DNA of 64,000 bases from JAAGZL01 sp050288625 (GTDB lineage Bacteria; Pseudomonadota; Gammaproteobacteria; Chromatiales; Chromatiaceae). The stretch's first letter is position 1. Every line of letters starts with the position of its first letter. A program made the position numbers and the translations under genes. Shown here piece after piece: positions 1-7,325 of this stretch. The notes under the pieces were generated by a model, which did no database searches, was not told the origin of the DNA, and saw only the letters and a list, made by a program, of their open reading frames with translations. The stretch covers positions 1 to 64,000 of the forward strand of contig JBNKEE010000047.1 of NCBI GenBank assembly GCA_050288625.1, in the 5' to 3' direction.

Positions 1-295
1 GTAGCGGACTACGCAGACTCTCATCGTAATCAGTAAGGGCACGGGCGATGCCGTGACGAATGGCGCCGGCCTGACCGGTGGTTCCGCCGCCACTAACGGT
101 GATACGCAGATCAACCTTATCCAGCATCTCTGCCACTTCCAGCGGCTGACGCACCACCATGCGAGCGGTCTCACGTCCGAAGAAGTTATCCGGGGTGCGA
201 TTATTTACGGTGATGCTACCGCTGCCAGGGGCCAGAAAGACGCGAGCGGTTGAGCTCTTGCGACGTCCGGTTGCGTAGTGTTGTGCTTGTGCCAT
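1..295 (-). CDS. rpsI: 30S ribosomal protein S9, 3' end cut by window edge
   Basis: Reading leftwards from the ATG at 295 gives an S9 N-terminus (MAQAQHYATGRRKSSTARV) and continues in frame to base 1, so about 98 of the usual 130 residues are visible. The glycine-rich GGGTTGQAGAIRHG segment and the IARAL motif are typical of S9. The missing part is the basic C-terminal tail that reaches the P site of the small subunit. It lies 42 nt downstream of rplM on the same strand, the conserved rplM-rpsI order, so the two are almost certainly one transcript. Confidence 0.97.
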   Translation of the reverse strand, partial: MAQAQHYATGRRKSSTARVFLAPGSGSITVNNRTPDNFFGRETARMVVRQPLEVAEMLDKVDLRITVSGGGTTGQAGAIRHGIARALTDYDESLRSPL

Positions 296-337
296 CTTTA
301 TCTATCCAGATTTAAAATTAGTTACTTGTACTTGCGC

Positions 338-766
338 CTAGATTTCCAGGGGCTTGGGCTGCTGCGCCTCATGTCCGTGTTCCGGACCGGCGTATACACG
401 CAGTTTCTTGAACATGGCGCGTCCCAGGACGTTCTTGGGCAGCATGCCCTTTACTGCTGTCTCAATCACTCTTTCCGGGGCCTTCTGCAGGAGCTTGCCC
501 AGGCTGATGGACTTCAGGTTGCCGATATAACCGGTGTGGTGGTGGTACATCTTGTCCGCCAGCTTGTTTCCGGTAACACGGATCTTCTCAGCATTGACCA
601 CGACGATGTAGTCGCCGGTATCCACATGCGGGGTATATTCCGGCTTATGCTTGCCACGCAGGCGACGCGCAATCTCGCTAGCCAAACGGCCCAATGTCTT
701 ATCTGTGGCATCTACCAGATACCATTCGCGGCGCACCTCGGCCGGCTTTGTGCTTACGGTCGTCAT
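338..766 (-). CDS. rplM: 50S ribosomal protein L13
   Basis: This is a 142-residue L13, the standard family length. It assembles early in the large subunit. I chose the ATG at 766 (MTTVSTKPAEVRREWYLVDA) because family members start just before the SAKPAEV-type motif; an in-frame extension to 817 would add 17 unrelated residues. The conserved segments LGRLASEIARRLRGKHK, HVDTGDYIVVVNAEKI and GMLPKNVLGRAMFKKLRVY are all present. It heads the rplM-rpsI operon. A palindrome resembling a LexA operator lies 32-47 nt upstream and overlaps a plausible -10 element. Confidence 0.98.
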   Translation of the reverse strand: MTTVSTKPAEVRREWYLVDATDKTLGRLASEIARRLRGKHKPEYTPHVDTGDYIVVVNAEKIRVTGNKLADKMYHHHTGYIGNLKSISLGKLLQKAPERVIETAVKGMLPKNVLGRAMFKKLRVYAGPEHGHEAQQPKPLEI

Positions 767-797
767 CTGACTCGCTCCGAAAGAGTACTCAAAATAC

Positions 798-813
798 TGT
801 TTATATACACAGG
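798..813. promoter_or_regulatory. LexA-box-like palindrome upstream of rplM
   Basis: On the minus strand the sequence is CTGTGTATATAAACAG, which fits CTGT-N8-ACAG and has the AT-rich core typical of SOS operators; it differs from the E. coli umuDC box at two core positions. It sits 32-47 nt upstream of the rplM ATG. It overlaps a possible -10 (TATATA) placed 18 nt from a possible -35 (TTACCC), where a repressor would act. Ribosomal protein operons are not known SOS targets. About one CTGT-N8-ACAG match is expected by chance in 64 kb, so function is only a hypothesis. Confidence 0.35.
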
Positions 814-990
814 CCACCCGGCAAAGGGTAAGCCTTCAAATCACTTGAAAAAAGAGCGCGAATGTTACCGGACAACCCAAAAATATACAAGTGCAGCAAG
901 AAAAAAAATCGCCCTGGGATGCGCAAACTGGACCAAACAGCCAAATCGGGTTAAATATCGGATAATATGCATCATTTAGGTCACTAACCA

Positions 991-2226
991 GTGGATTCGG
1001 AACAGATACTTGCCGAGGTAGACCGTTGCGTAAAATGCGGCTACTGCCTACCACACTGCCCCACCTATATCCTAAAGGCGGATGAGGGTGAGTCTCCGCG
1101 AGGACGCATCGCCCTGATACATGGTCTTGTCTCGGGGCAGGTGGATAGCAAGCGACTGCACGATCATCTGGATTCCTGCCTGGCATGCCGAGCCTGTGAG
1201 GCCGCATGCCCATCCGAAGTGCATTATGGAAGACTCATAACCTCTGTACGCAACATACAAAGGAGTGGCAAAAACAGACCTGGAGTATTAAATAGGACCA
1301 TACTACACACGTTTTCCCACGCCCCATATTCACCATCCATACCGAGCATGGCCAGCATCTACCAGAAGTTTGGGCTAGCCTCTATCGCCAGCAGACTAGG
1401 CGGGAAAAACATCGAACGTCTAAATAATCTGTTGCCTGATTATGTGGATACAACACCATGGAAAGAGTTCTATCCGGCACAAGGTGAATCCCTGGGTCGT
1501 ATTGGCCTCTTTACCGGCTGCATAAGCCGCATCACCGACCGGAGAGCAATAGACGCCAGCATCAACATCTTGAATCGACTTGGATACGAGGTGGTAGTAC
1601 CGCCGAACCAGGGATGTTGTGGGGCCATGCATCTCAATAGTGGAGACCGCGATGAAGCTGAGGTCATGACCGCCAGAAATCAAGACGCATTTTCAGAGCT
1701 GGAGCTAGACGCCATAGTGGGCGTTGCCACTGGCTGTATTTCCCACCTGAAGGAGCAAGCCCAGGATGGAAATATCTCTGCCCTGGTAATGGATATCAGT
1801 ACCTTTCTCTGTAGTACTCCAAATATCAAGAAACTAACACTTAACCCATTAATAGAGCGGGTGGCAATACACACTCCGTGTTCCATGAAAAACACACTAA
1901 AACAACCAAATGCTCCATTCCAGCTATTGGAACACATACCTGATATCACACTTTTAGAGCTGCCTGATAACGGTCTTTGTTGCGGCGCAGCAGGTCTTTA
2001 TCTTATCTCCAACCCAGAAGAGGCAGATGCTCTGAGACAATACAAGATAGACGGGCTAAAAGAGTGTCAGGCAAAGATACTGGTCACATCAAACACAGGT
2101 TGTTCCCTGCATCTGGCCGCAGGCATTCGCGCACAAGGCATGGATGTGGAAGTATTGCACCCAGTTGAGCTGCTGATCAGGCAGATTCCGATTAGCTCTC
2201 ATCCACTATTTCAAAGCCGTGGGTGA
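991..2226 (+). CDS. glcF: GlcF-like (Fe-S)-binding subunit of a glycolate/2-hydroxyacid oxidase
   Basis: The 411-residue protein has two ferredoxin-type 4Fe-4S motifs: C13, C16, C19, C23 and C63, C66, C69, C73. Two cysteine-rich CCG domains follow, one around GCISR...GCCGAMH and one around TPCSMK...LCCGAAG, and a late TSNTGCSLHL segment is typical of GlcF. The family passes electrons from a flavin dehydrogenase (GlcD/GlcE in E. coli) to the quinone pool at the inner membrane. No GlcD, GlcE or Lld gene is adjacent, so the substrate is unassigned; heterodisulfide-reductase-like and GlpC-like proteins share this layout. The start is GTG. The 3' end overlaps the convergent osmC gene by 35 nt. Confidence 0.85.
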   Translation: MDSEQILAEVDRCVKCGYCLPHCPTYILKADEGESPRGRIALIHGLVSGQVDSKRLHDHLDSCLACRACEAACPSEVHYGRLITSVRNIQRSGKNRPGVLNRTILHTFSHAPYSPSIPSMASIYQKFGLASIASRLGGKNIERLNNLLPDYVDTTPWKEFYPAQGESLGRIGLFTGCISRITDRRAIDASINILNRLGYEVVVPPNQGCCGAMHLNSGDRDEAEVMTARNQDAFSELELDAIVGVATGCISHLKEQAQDGNISALVMDISTFLCSTPNIKKLTLNPLIERVAIHTPCSMKNTLKQPNAPFQLLEHIPDITLLELPDNGLCCGAAGLYLISNPEEADALRQYKIDGLKECQAKILVTSNTGCSLHLAAGIRAQGMDVEVLHPVELLIRQIPISSHPLFQSRG

Positions 2227-2611
2227 TTGCCACCGAGGCCCCAAGCATTATGGAGGCTGAACAGAACTTCTCAGCACTCAGTTCCACCGCCCTCTGCACC
2301 GTCTTCTCTTTCAAACCGGGGCCGGCCACCTTGAAATGCACATGGATGGTGGTGAACACCTTGGGATCGGTCTCCGCCCGCTCCGCCTGCAGCTCCACTT
2401 CACACATGGTTACCTGGTGTCGACCTTTGCGCAGGATATGCACCACATCAAACTGAGTGCACCCTCCCAGACCCAACAGAATCATCTCCATGGGTCTGGT
2501 ACCGAGATTTCTCCCCCCATGCTCCTCCGGACCGTCCATCACCACGGCATGGCCGCTGCCGGCCTCACCCACCATCATGGTGTTTTCTACCCACTTAACC
2601 CTCGCTTTCAT
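2192..2611 (-). CDS. OsmC family protein (YhfA-like)
   Basis: The 139-residue protein belongs to the OsmC/Ohr fold, whose characterised members reduce organic hydroperoxides with a cysteine pair. The C of the GLGGCTQFDV motif is present and a second cysteine lies in EKFCSASIML, the two positions expected for this superfamily. The start ATG at 2611 has a GAGGA ribosome site about 9 nt upstream. It is divergent from crp, the same arrangement as yhfA-crp in E. coli, which favours the YhfA branch over true OsmC or Ohr. Its physiological substrate is unknown. Confidence 0.9.
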   Translation of the reverse strand: MKARVKWVENTMMVGEAGSGHAVVMDGPEEHGGRNLGTRPMEMILLGLGGCTQFDVVHILRKGRHQVTMCEVELQAERAETDPKVFTTIHVHFKVAGPGLKEKTVQRAVELSAEKFCSASIMLGASVAITHGFEIVDES

Positions 2612-2735
2612 CTACTATCCTCTGGATTTTGTTCTTTACTGCTAATATATTGACCTATGCACTATGAATGAACAACAAATAACGGTAGTCTCTGCATCTG
2701 TTGGCGCTTAGAAAGATAATGAACTCATAATAACC

Positions 2736-3389
2736 ATGACGATTATTCAACCACCTCAGCCAGAACCGGAATTTTTACAACCATTTCTGTCATTTTGTCA
2801 TCGCAGAAGATACCCAGCGAAGGCCGAGATCATCCGCCCGGGTGATCCCGCCGATGCCCTGTTCTACGTCATAGAAGGGTCTGTGACCATCATAATCGAA
2901 GATGAAGACGGCAAAGAGATAATCCTAGCCTATCTCAACAAGGGGGAGTTCATAGGCGAAATGGGGCTGTTCATACCGCACGCCTTACGCAGTGTCCTGG
3001 TAAAGACCCGTTCTGAGTGCATCCTGGCAGAGATAAGTTATGCCCGTCTAGAACAGCTTTTTGATACAGGCCTGCAACAGTATGCCAGGCAGATACTCTA
3101 CGCCTTTGGCAATCAAATGGCGAATCGTCTGATGCACACAAGCCACAAGGTGGGGCATCTAGCATTTCTGGATGTCACCGGCCGCATAGCCGGCACTCTA
3201 CTTGAGCTGTGCAAACAACCAGACGCCATGACCCACCCAGACGGCATGCAGATCCGCATAACCCGCCAGGAGATAGGGCGCATAGTGGGGTGTTCCAGGG
3301 AGATGGCCGGACGCGTCTTGAAGACACTGGAAGAGCAAGGATTGATCGATGTTAAAGGGAAGACCATAGTGGTCTACGGCACTCGCTGA
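2736..3389 (+). CDS. crp: cAMP-receptor-type transcription regulator (Crp/Vfr)
   Basis: This 217-residue protein has a cyclic-nucleotide-binding domain at about residues 20-125 and a C-terminal winged helix with the recognition region QEIGRIVGCSREMAGRVLK. The cAMP pocket signature is visible as FIGEMGLF followed by LRS, which corresponds to the Glu72/Arg82/Ser83 ligands of E. coli CRP. The family binds cAMP and then activates or represses promoters at TGTGA-N6-TCACA sites. The osmC neighbour supports Crp/Vfr over FNR; there is no N-terminal cysteine cluster. I saw no convincing CRP site in its own 124-nt upstream region. Confidence 0.93.
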   Translation: MTIIQPPQPEPEFLQPFLSFCHRRRYPAKAEIIRPGDPADALFYVIEGSVTIIIEDEDGKEIILAYLNKGEFIGEMGLFIPHALRSVLVKTRSECILAEISYARLEQLFDTGLQQYARQILYAFGNQMANRLMHTSHKVGHLAFLDVTGRIAGTLLELCKQPDAMTHPDGMQIRITRQEIGRIVGCSREMAGRVLKTLEEQGLIDVKGKTIVVYGTR

Positions 3390-3404
3390 AAACAACCCGT
3401 ATTG

Positions 3405-3884
3405 CTACAACAGATAAAGCGCCAACATCACTGCAATCAGCACCCCCCCGAACAACAGCAGAATCAGCGGGGCGTTGAAATTTCTTCCTTTGCCGTAACC
3501 TTCCCGGTGAGAAAAAAACCCCGGCTTAAGCCTGGTAGACTTCTGTGGTGGCTTGTCAGTCAAAATAAACTGGGTACTTTCCATATTCAGATCAGGCTCT
3601 AAAATACCCGTATGTTCATGAGCATCTGAACTCAGCTCATGTACATCACGCACCACCCGCTTGAGACTACATACCGCACCCCTCTTTTCAATCTTGTTAC
3701 GTAGGCGTTCCGCCTTTTCCAGCGTAAGATCTCTGCGGATGATAGAAGGTTCACCGGCCAGCAGAGGCCTTATCCGGCTCTCTGGAATCTTGAACAGACG
3801 GCTTAATTCGCTAACCACCTCCTGCGTCTCATAGCCAGACATGACCCAGCCAGTCAAAACAATGCGGTATCTCTCTACCTGCAT
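3405..3884 (-). CDS. Hypothetical tail-anchored membrane protein
   Basis: The 159-residue protein is not assigned to a named family. Residues 1-75 look like a small soluble domain (RYRIVLTGWVMSGYETQEVV, then LFKIPESRIRPLLAGEP and KAERLRNKIEKRGAVC) that I have seen at the N-terminus of several gammaproteobacterial membrane proteins. A charged, low-complexity linker follows, and the last 20 residues form one hydrophobic segment ending in ALYLL. With no signal peptide, this predicts a C-terminally anchored protein with its domain in the cytoplasm. It converges on crp with 15 nt between stops and lies downstream of the qmcA-nfeD pair on the same strand. Confidence 0.7.
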   Translation of the reverse strand: MQVERYRIVLTGWVMSGYETQEVVSELSRLFKIPESRIRPLLAGEPSIIRRDLTLEKAERLRNKIEKRGAVCSLKRVVRDVHELSSDAHEHTGILEPDLNMESTQFILTDKPPQKSTRLKPGFFSHREGYGKGRNFNAPLILLLFGGVLIAVMLALYLL

Positions 3885-3936
3885 CTTAAATATCCCATTT
3901 ATTATTCTAATATTTGCACGAATCTAACACAGACAG

Positions 3937-4389
3937 CTAGGTACCCTCTATTCTGACTTCGAGTATTACACCATCCACACCCATAACACGCACCTTGGTC
4001 CCCGCTGGACAATCCTCTCCCGTAACCTTCCAGGTGCTGTCATCAACGCGAATCTTTCCAAAACCGTTGACGACCGGCTCCTCCAGAGTAAACGTCCTTC
4101 CCACATATTGCTCGCCACGGCGGTTAAGACTGGGTTGATCCGACTCGGTTGGATGTTTCTTCAGATAGTTACGCCACAAGGCGATGCTGGCGACGCTGAA
4201 GATGGAAAAGAGTAGTAACTGTAACTCCCAACCCAAGGATGGAAACAGCAACACCAGCAGTCCAACCACCCCGGCAGAGATACCCATCCAGAGGAAAAAG
4301 ACGGCAGGAGAGATGATCTCCAGGATTATCAGGATCACGCCCAGAACCCACCAATGCCAGTAGGTGGCCTCTTGCAAAAGATCTATCAT
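3937..4389 (-). CDS. NfeD family membrane protein
   Basis: This 150-residue protein has about three N-terminal transmembrane segments (residues 12-85, with HWWVLGVILIILEIISPAVF first) and a C-terminal OB-fold-like beta domain (GRTFTLEEPVVNGFGKIRVD). That is the short NfeD form, equivalent to E. coli YbbK. NfeD proteins act with SPFH/band-7 proteins in membrane microdomains. The start overlaps the end of the SPFH gene by 4 nt, so translation is coupled and a joint function is likely. Confidence 0.92.
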   Translation of the reverse strand: MIDLLQEATYWHWWVLGVILIILEIISPAVFFLWMGISAGVVGLLVLLFPSLGWELQLLLFSIFSVASIALWRNYLKKHPTESDQPSLNRRGEQYVGRTFTLEEPVVNGFGKIRVDDSTWKVTGEDCPAGTKVRVMGVDGVILEVRIEGT

Positions 4390-5309
4390 GATTCAGCCCC
4401 TTCCTGCTTGGCCATGGCGTTCTTGGCGATCTCCGCTATGCCGGCGACAGAGCCGATAAGGTTGGAGGCCTCCAGCGGCATCAGTATCAACTTTTGATTC
4501 TCCGCAGATGCTATATTTTGCAGAGCCTCTGTGTATTTCTGCGCTACGAAGTAGTTGATGGCGTTGATATCGCCCTTGGCAATGGCCTGGGAAACCATCA
4601 TGGTGGCCTTGGCCTCTGCCTCGGCCAGGCGCTCCCGCGCCTCCGCCTCCCGGAAGGCCGCCTCCCGTTCACCCTCAGCCTCCAGGATGGCCGACTGCTT
4701 CTCACCCTCTGCCTTTAAAATGGCTGCTTGACGAAAGCCCTCGGCCTCCAGGATATTGGCGCGCTTCTCCCGCTCCGCCTTCATCTGTCGCGCCATAGCA
4801 TCCACCAGGTCCCGTGGCGGGGTGATGTCTTTGATCTCGATACGGGTCACCTTTATGCCCCATGGTGTGGTGGCGTCATCCACGACGCTCAGCAGACGGG
4901 CATTGATCTGGTCTCGCTCCGATAGCACCTCGTCCAGATCCATGGAACCCATCACGGTACGGATGTTGGTCATGACCAGATTGAGGATAGCCATGGTTCG
5001 ATCGTTAACCTCATAGGCCGCCTTGGCCGCCTGCAGGATCTGGTAGAAGACCACACCATCCACCTGTACCATGGCGTTGTCTTTGGTGATCACCTCTTGG
5101 GAAGGCACATCCACCACCTGCTCCATCATGTTGAGCTTGGCTCCCACTATATCCACAAGGGGGATGATCAGATTAAGTCCGGGGCGTAGTGTCTTGGTAT
5201 AGCGACCAAAACGTTCCACTGTGTATTCAAATCCCTGGGGCACGCGCTTAGCGCCGAGAATAACTATGATTACCGCCAATATGACGATTAATACTGAAAA
5301 CTCACCCAT
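4386..5309 (-). CDS. qmcA: SPFH/Band 7 membrane protein (QmcA/stomatin-like)
   Basis: A single N-terminal transmembrane segment (about residues 3-20) is followed by a Band 7 domain with the hallmark RVPQGFEYTVERFGRY and a long alanine/glutamate-rich coiled coil (about 175-250, repeated EAEGE units). The 307-residue length matches E. coli QmcA. Such proteins oligomerise into rings on the membrane and scaffold proteases or lipid domains. The coupled downstream NfeD partner is the usual arrangement. Residues IATEIKDITPPRDLVDAM-type segment (here RIEIKDITPPRDLV) is diagnostic of stomatin-like SPFH proteins. Confidence 0.94.
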   Translation of the reverse strand: MGEFSVLIVILAVIIVILGAKRVPQGFEYTVERFGRYTKTLRPGLNLIIPLVDIVGAKLNMMEQVVDVPSQEVITKDNAMVQVDGVVFYQILQAAKAAYEVNDRTMAILNLVMTNIRTVMGSMDLDEVLSERDQINARLLSVVDDATTPWGIKVTRIEIKDITPPRDLVDAMARQMKAEREKRANILEAEGFRQAAILKAEGEKQSAILEAEGEREAAFREAEARERLAEAEAKATMMVSQAIAKGDINAINYFVAQKYTEALQNIASAENQKLILMPLEASNLIGSVAGIAEIAKNAMAKQEGAES

Positions 5310-5437
5310 ACTGATTCCCTCCTGAGGACTTTTTGTTTTTGAGCTCCCAGTATACTCCCTTCATCTCAACTGCAAAGAGGCAAGAACACCCTATTTCCTG
5401 TTAAACTTTGCCTGCTCTAATCCAGAGATTGATACAG

Positions 5438-6193
5438 ATGAGTGACACAATTCAGAAACCACCCAAATCTCTGCTACGCAAGGTAGGCCGAGCCATAGCA
5501 GACTACAGCATGATTCGGGAGGGAGACCGTATATTACTGGGAGTCTCCGGTGGTAAGGACTCACTATCACTATTGCAGATCCTGGCCCACCTGCGCACAT
5601 ATGCCCCGATTAGATTCGAATTAGGGGTTATCACAGTAGACCCGGAGGTGGAAGGATTCGATCCGGGCGACCTCAAGACCTACTACGATAAATTAGGTGT
5701 GCCTTATTACTATCAACAACAACCCATAATGGAGGAAGCCAAACAAAATATGGACGGCGACTCCTTCTGTGCCTACTGCTCGCGCATGAAACGCGGCATC
5801 ATGTACAGCACCTGCCGTGAACATGGCTACAACGTGCTGGCCCTGGCGCAACACCTGGATGACCTGGCCGAGAGCCTGCTCATGTCCATATTCCATGGCG
5901 GACAACTAAGAACCATGAAGGCACATTATGTAAACGATGACGGGGATATCCGCATCATCCGACCCCTGGTCTACTGCCGCGAGACCCAAACCGGCTGCTT
6001 TGCCAAGGATGCCATGCTGCCAATTATCCCTGATAGCTGCCCAGCCTGCTTCGACATGCCGACCCAGCGCCAGCATATGAAGGAGCTGTTGTTGGGTGAA
6101 GAAAAACTAAACAGGCATTTGTATGCCAACATCCTGCATGCCATGCGGCCCCTGATGGATGAGGCACCGCCTGTTGTAACAGCCAAGGAATAA
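5438..6193 (+). CDS. ttcA: tRNA cytidine(32) 2-sulfurtransferase TtcA
   Basis: TtcA thiolates cytidine 32 in several tRNAs, using ATP and an oxygen-sensitive 4Fe-4S cluster. The PP-loop SGGKDS is at residues 37-42, and the two CxxC motifs (FCAYCSRMKRG and SCPACFDMPTQ) supply the cluster ligands. The product is 251 residues from the ATG at 5438; an upstream in-frame TTG at 5408 would add ten non-conserved residues. It is transcribed divergently from qmcA. An isolated gene with its own upstream region of about 100 nt. Confidence 0.96.
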   Translation: MSDTIQKPPKSLLRKVGRAIADYSMIREGDRILLGVSGGKDSLSLLQILAHLRTYAPIRFELGVITVDPEVEGFDPGDLKTYYDKLGVPYYYQQQPIMEEAKQNMDGDSFCAYCSRMKRGIMYSTCREHGYNVLALAQHLDDLAESLLMSIFHGGQLRTMKAHYVNDDGDIRIIRPLVYCRETQTGCFAKDAMLPIIPDSCPACFDMPTQRQHMKELLLGEEKLNRHLYANILHAMRPLMDEAPPVVTAKE

Positions 6194-6281
6194 TCTACGA
6201 TTATGCTAGCCCACTATTGAAAAAATCGAACAAGACCGTATATTAGAAAATTCTTATTTACTGCCTATCCGGAGAAACGGC

Positions 6282-7325
6282 ATGAATCCCAGTCTCATCA
6301 TCCTCCTTTCTACCCTGTTGCTCACCCCAGCAGCGTGGGCAGAGTCAACGCTAAAAACAGTTCCAATAGGCCCTAGAGAGATACCTTTAGAGCACCGCCT
6401 GGATGGCGTAGTGGAGGCGGCGAACCAAGGCACCCTTACGGCACAGACCCAGGGTCAGGTAATGCGAATCCTGGTGGACGTGGATGAATATGTTGAGAAG
6501 GACGCCGTGATCATCCAACTCAGGAATACTGAGCAGAAGGCCAGACTAGAACAGGCCAAGGCGGATCTAAAAACAGCGGAAGCGCGCCTGGAAGAGGTAA
6601 AGAAGCAGCAAGAAAGGATCAAAGCGGTGTACGCAAAGAATCTGGTATCAAGCTCTGCTCTGGATCAGGCCAATGCAAATCTGCAAGCGGCCATCGCGCG
6701 CCAGCAGGCCGCCCAAGCAGGCATGGAAAGGGCGCAAGAGCAACTGCGCTATACCGAGATCAGGGCTCCCTTCTCCGGCATCGTCACCCAACGCCACATC
6801 GAAGTAGGAGAGACCGCTAATGTCGGACAAAAGCTGATGAGTGGCATCTCTCTGGAAAGGCTCAGGGTAAACGTAAACGTACCCCAAAGCATGATTCAAC
6901 AGATCAAGGATAGTGGCAAGGCCAGGATTCAACTCCCGGACAACCAGCTTATTGATGCTGCAGGTCTGACTGTATTTCCTTATGCCCAAAGTGGCAGCAA
7001 CACCTTCAAAGTGCGTCTGGACCTGCCAGCTGGCGTTTCCGGCCTGTTCCCAGGCATGTATGTGAAGACCGCATTTGTCGTGGGCACACAAAAACATCTT
7101 GCCATTCCCCTGCAGGCGGTGGTGTTCCGCAGCGAGGTAACAGGGGTATATCTTGTTGATCAAAAAGGCAAAATAACCTTTCGCCACATCCGTCTAGGCG
7201 AGAAGATAGACCCTGAGACGGCCGCCGTACTGGCTGGACTGGATAAGAACGAGCAGGTAGCCCTGGACCCGATCGCCGCCGGCGCCCTGTTGAAACAGCA
7301 GGCAGAGGAGAGCAGCGGTGAATAA
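6282..7325 (+). CDS. RND efflux periplasmic adaptor (membrane fusion protein)
   Basis: The 347-residue protein starts with a Sec signal peptide (hydrophobic residues 4-16, cleavage near AWA-EST). It then shows split biotinyl-lipoyl halves (GTLTAQTQGQVMRIL and YTEIRAPFSGIVTQRHIEVG) around an alpha-helical hairpin (about 85-150), and a beta-barrel/membrane-proximal domain. This is the AcrA/MexA-type architecture; adaptors link the inner-membrane pump to an outer-membrane channel. The end overlaps the RND gene by 8 nt, so the two are coupled. No TolC-like gene is next to them. The substrate cannot be read from the sequence. Confidence 0.93.
   Translation: MNPSLIILLSTLLLTPAAWAESTLKTVPIGPREIPLEHRLDGVVEAANQGTLTAQTQGQVMRILVDVDEYVEKDAVIIQLRNTEQKARLEQAKADLKTAEARLEEVKKQQERIKAVYAKNLVSSSALDQANANLQAAIARQQAAQAGMERAQEQLRYTEIRAPFSGIVTQRHIEVGETANVGQKLMSGISLERLRVNVNVPQSMIQQIKDSGKARIQLPDNQLIDAAGLTVFPYAQSGSNTFKVRLDLPAGVSGLFPGMYVKTAFVVGTQKHLAIPLQAVVFRSEVTGVYLVDQKGKITFRHIRLGEKIDPETAAVLAGLDKNEQVALDPIAAGALLKQQAEESSGE

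Noticed and set aside
278..979. A 233-codon plus-strand frame opposite rplM
   Set aside because: It is antisense to a clear ribosomal protein gene, has no recognisable domain and arises from the codon usage of rplM.
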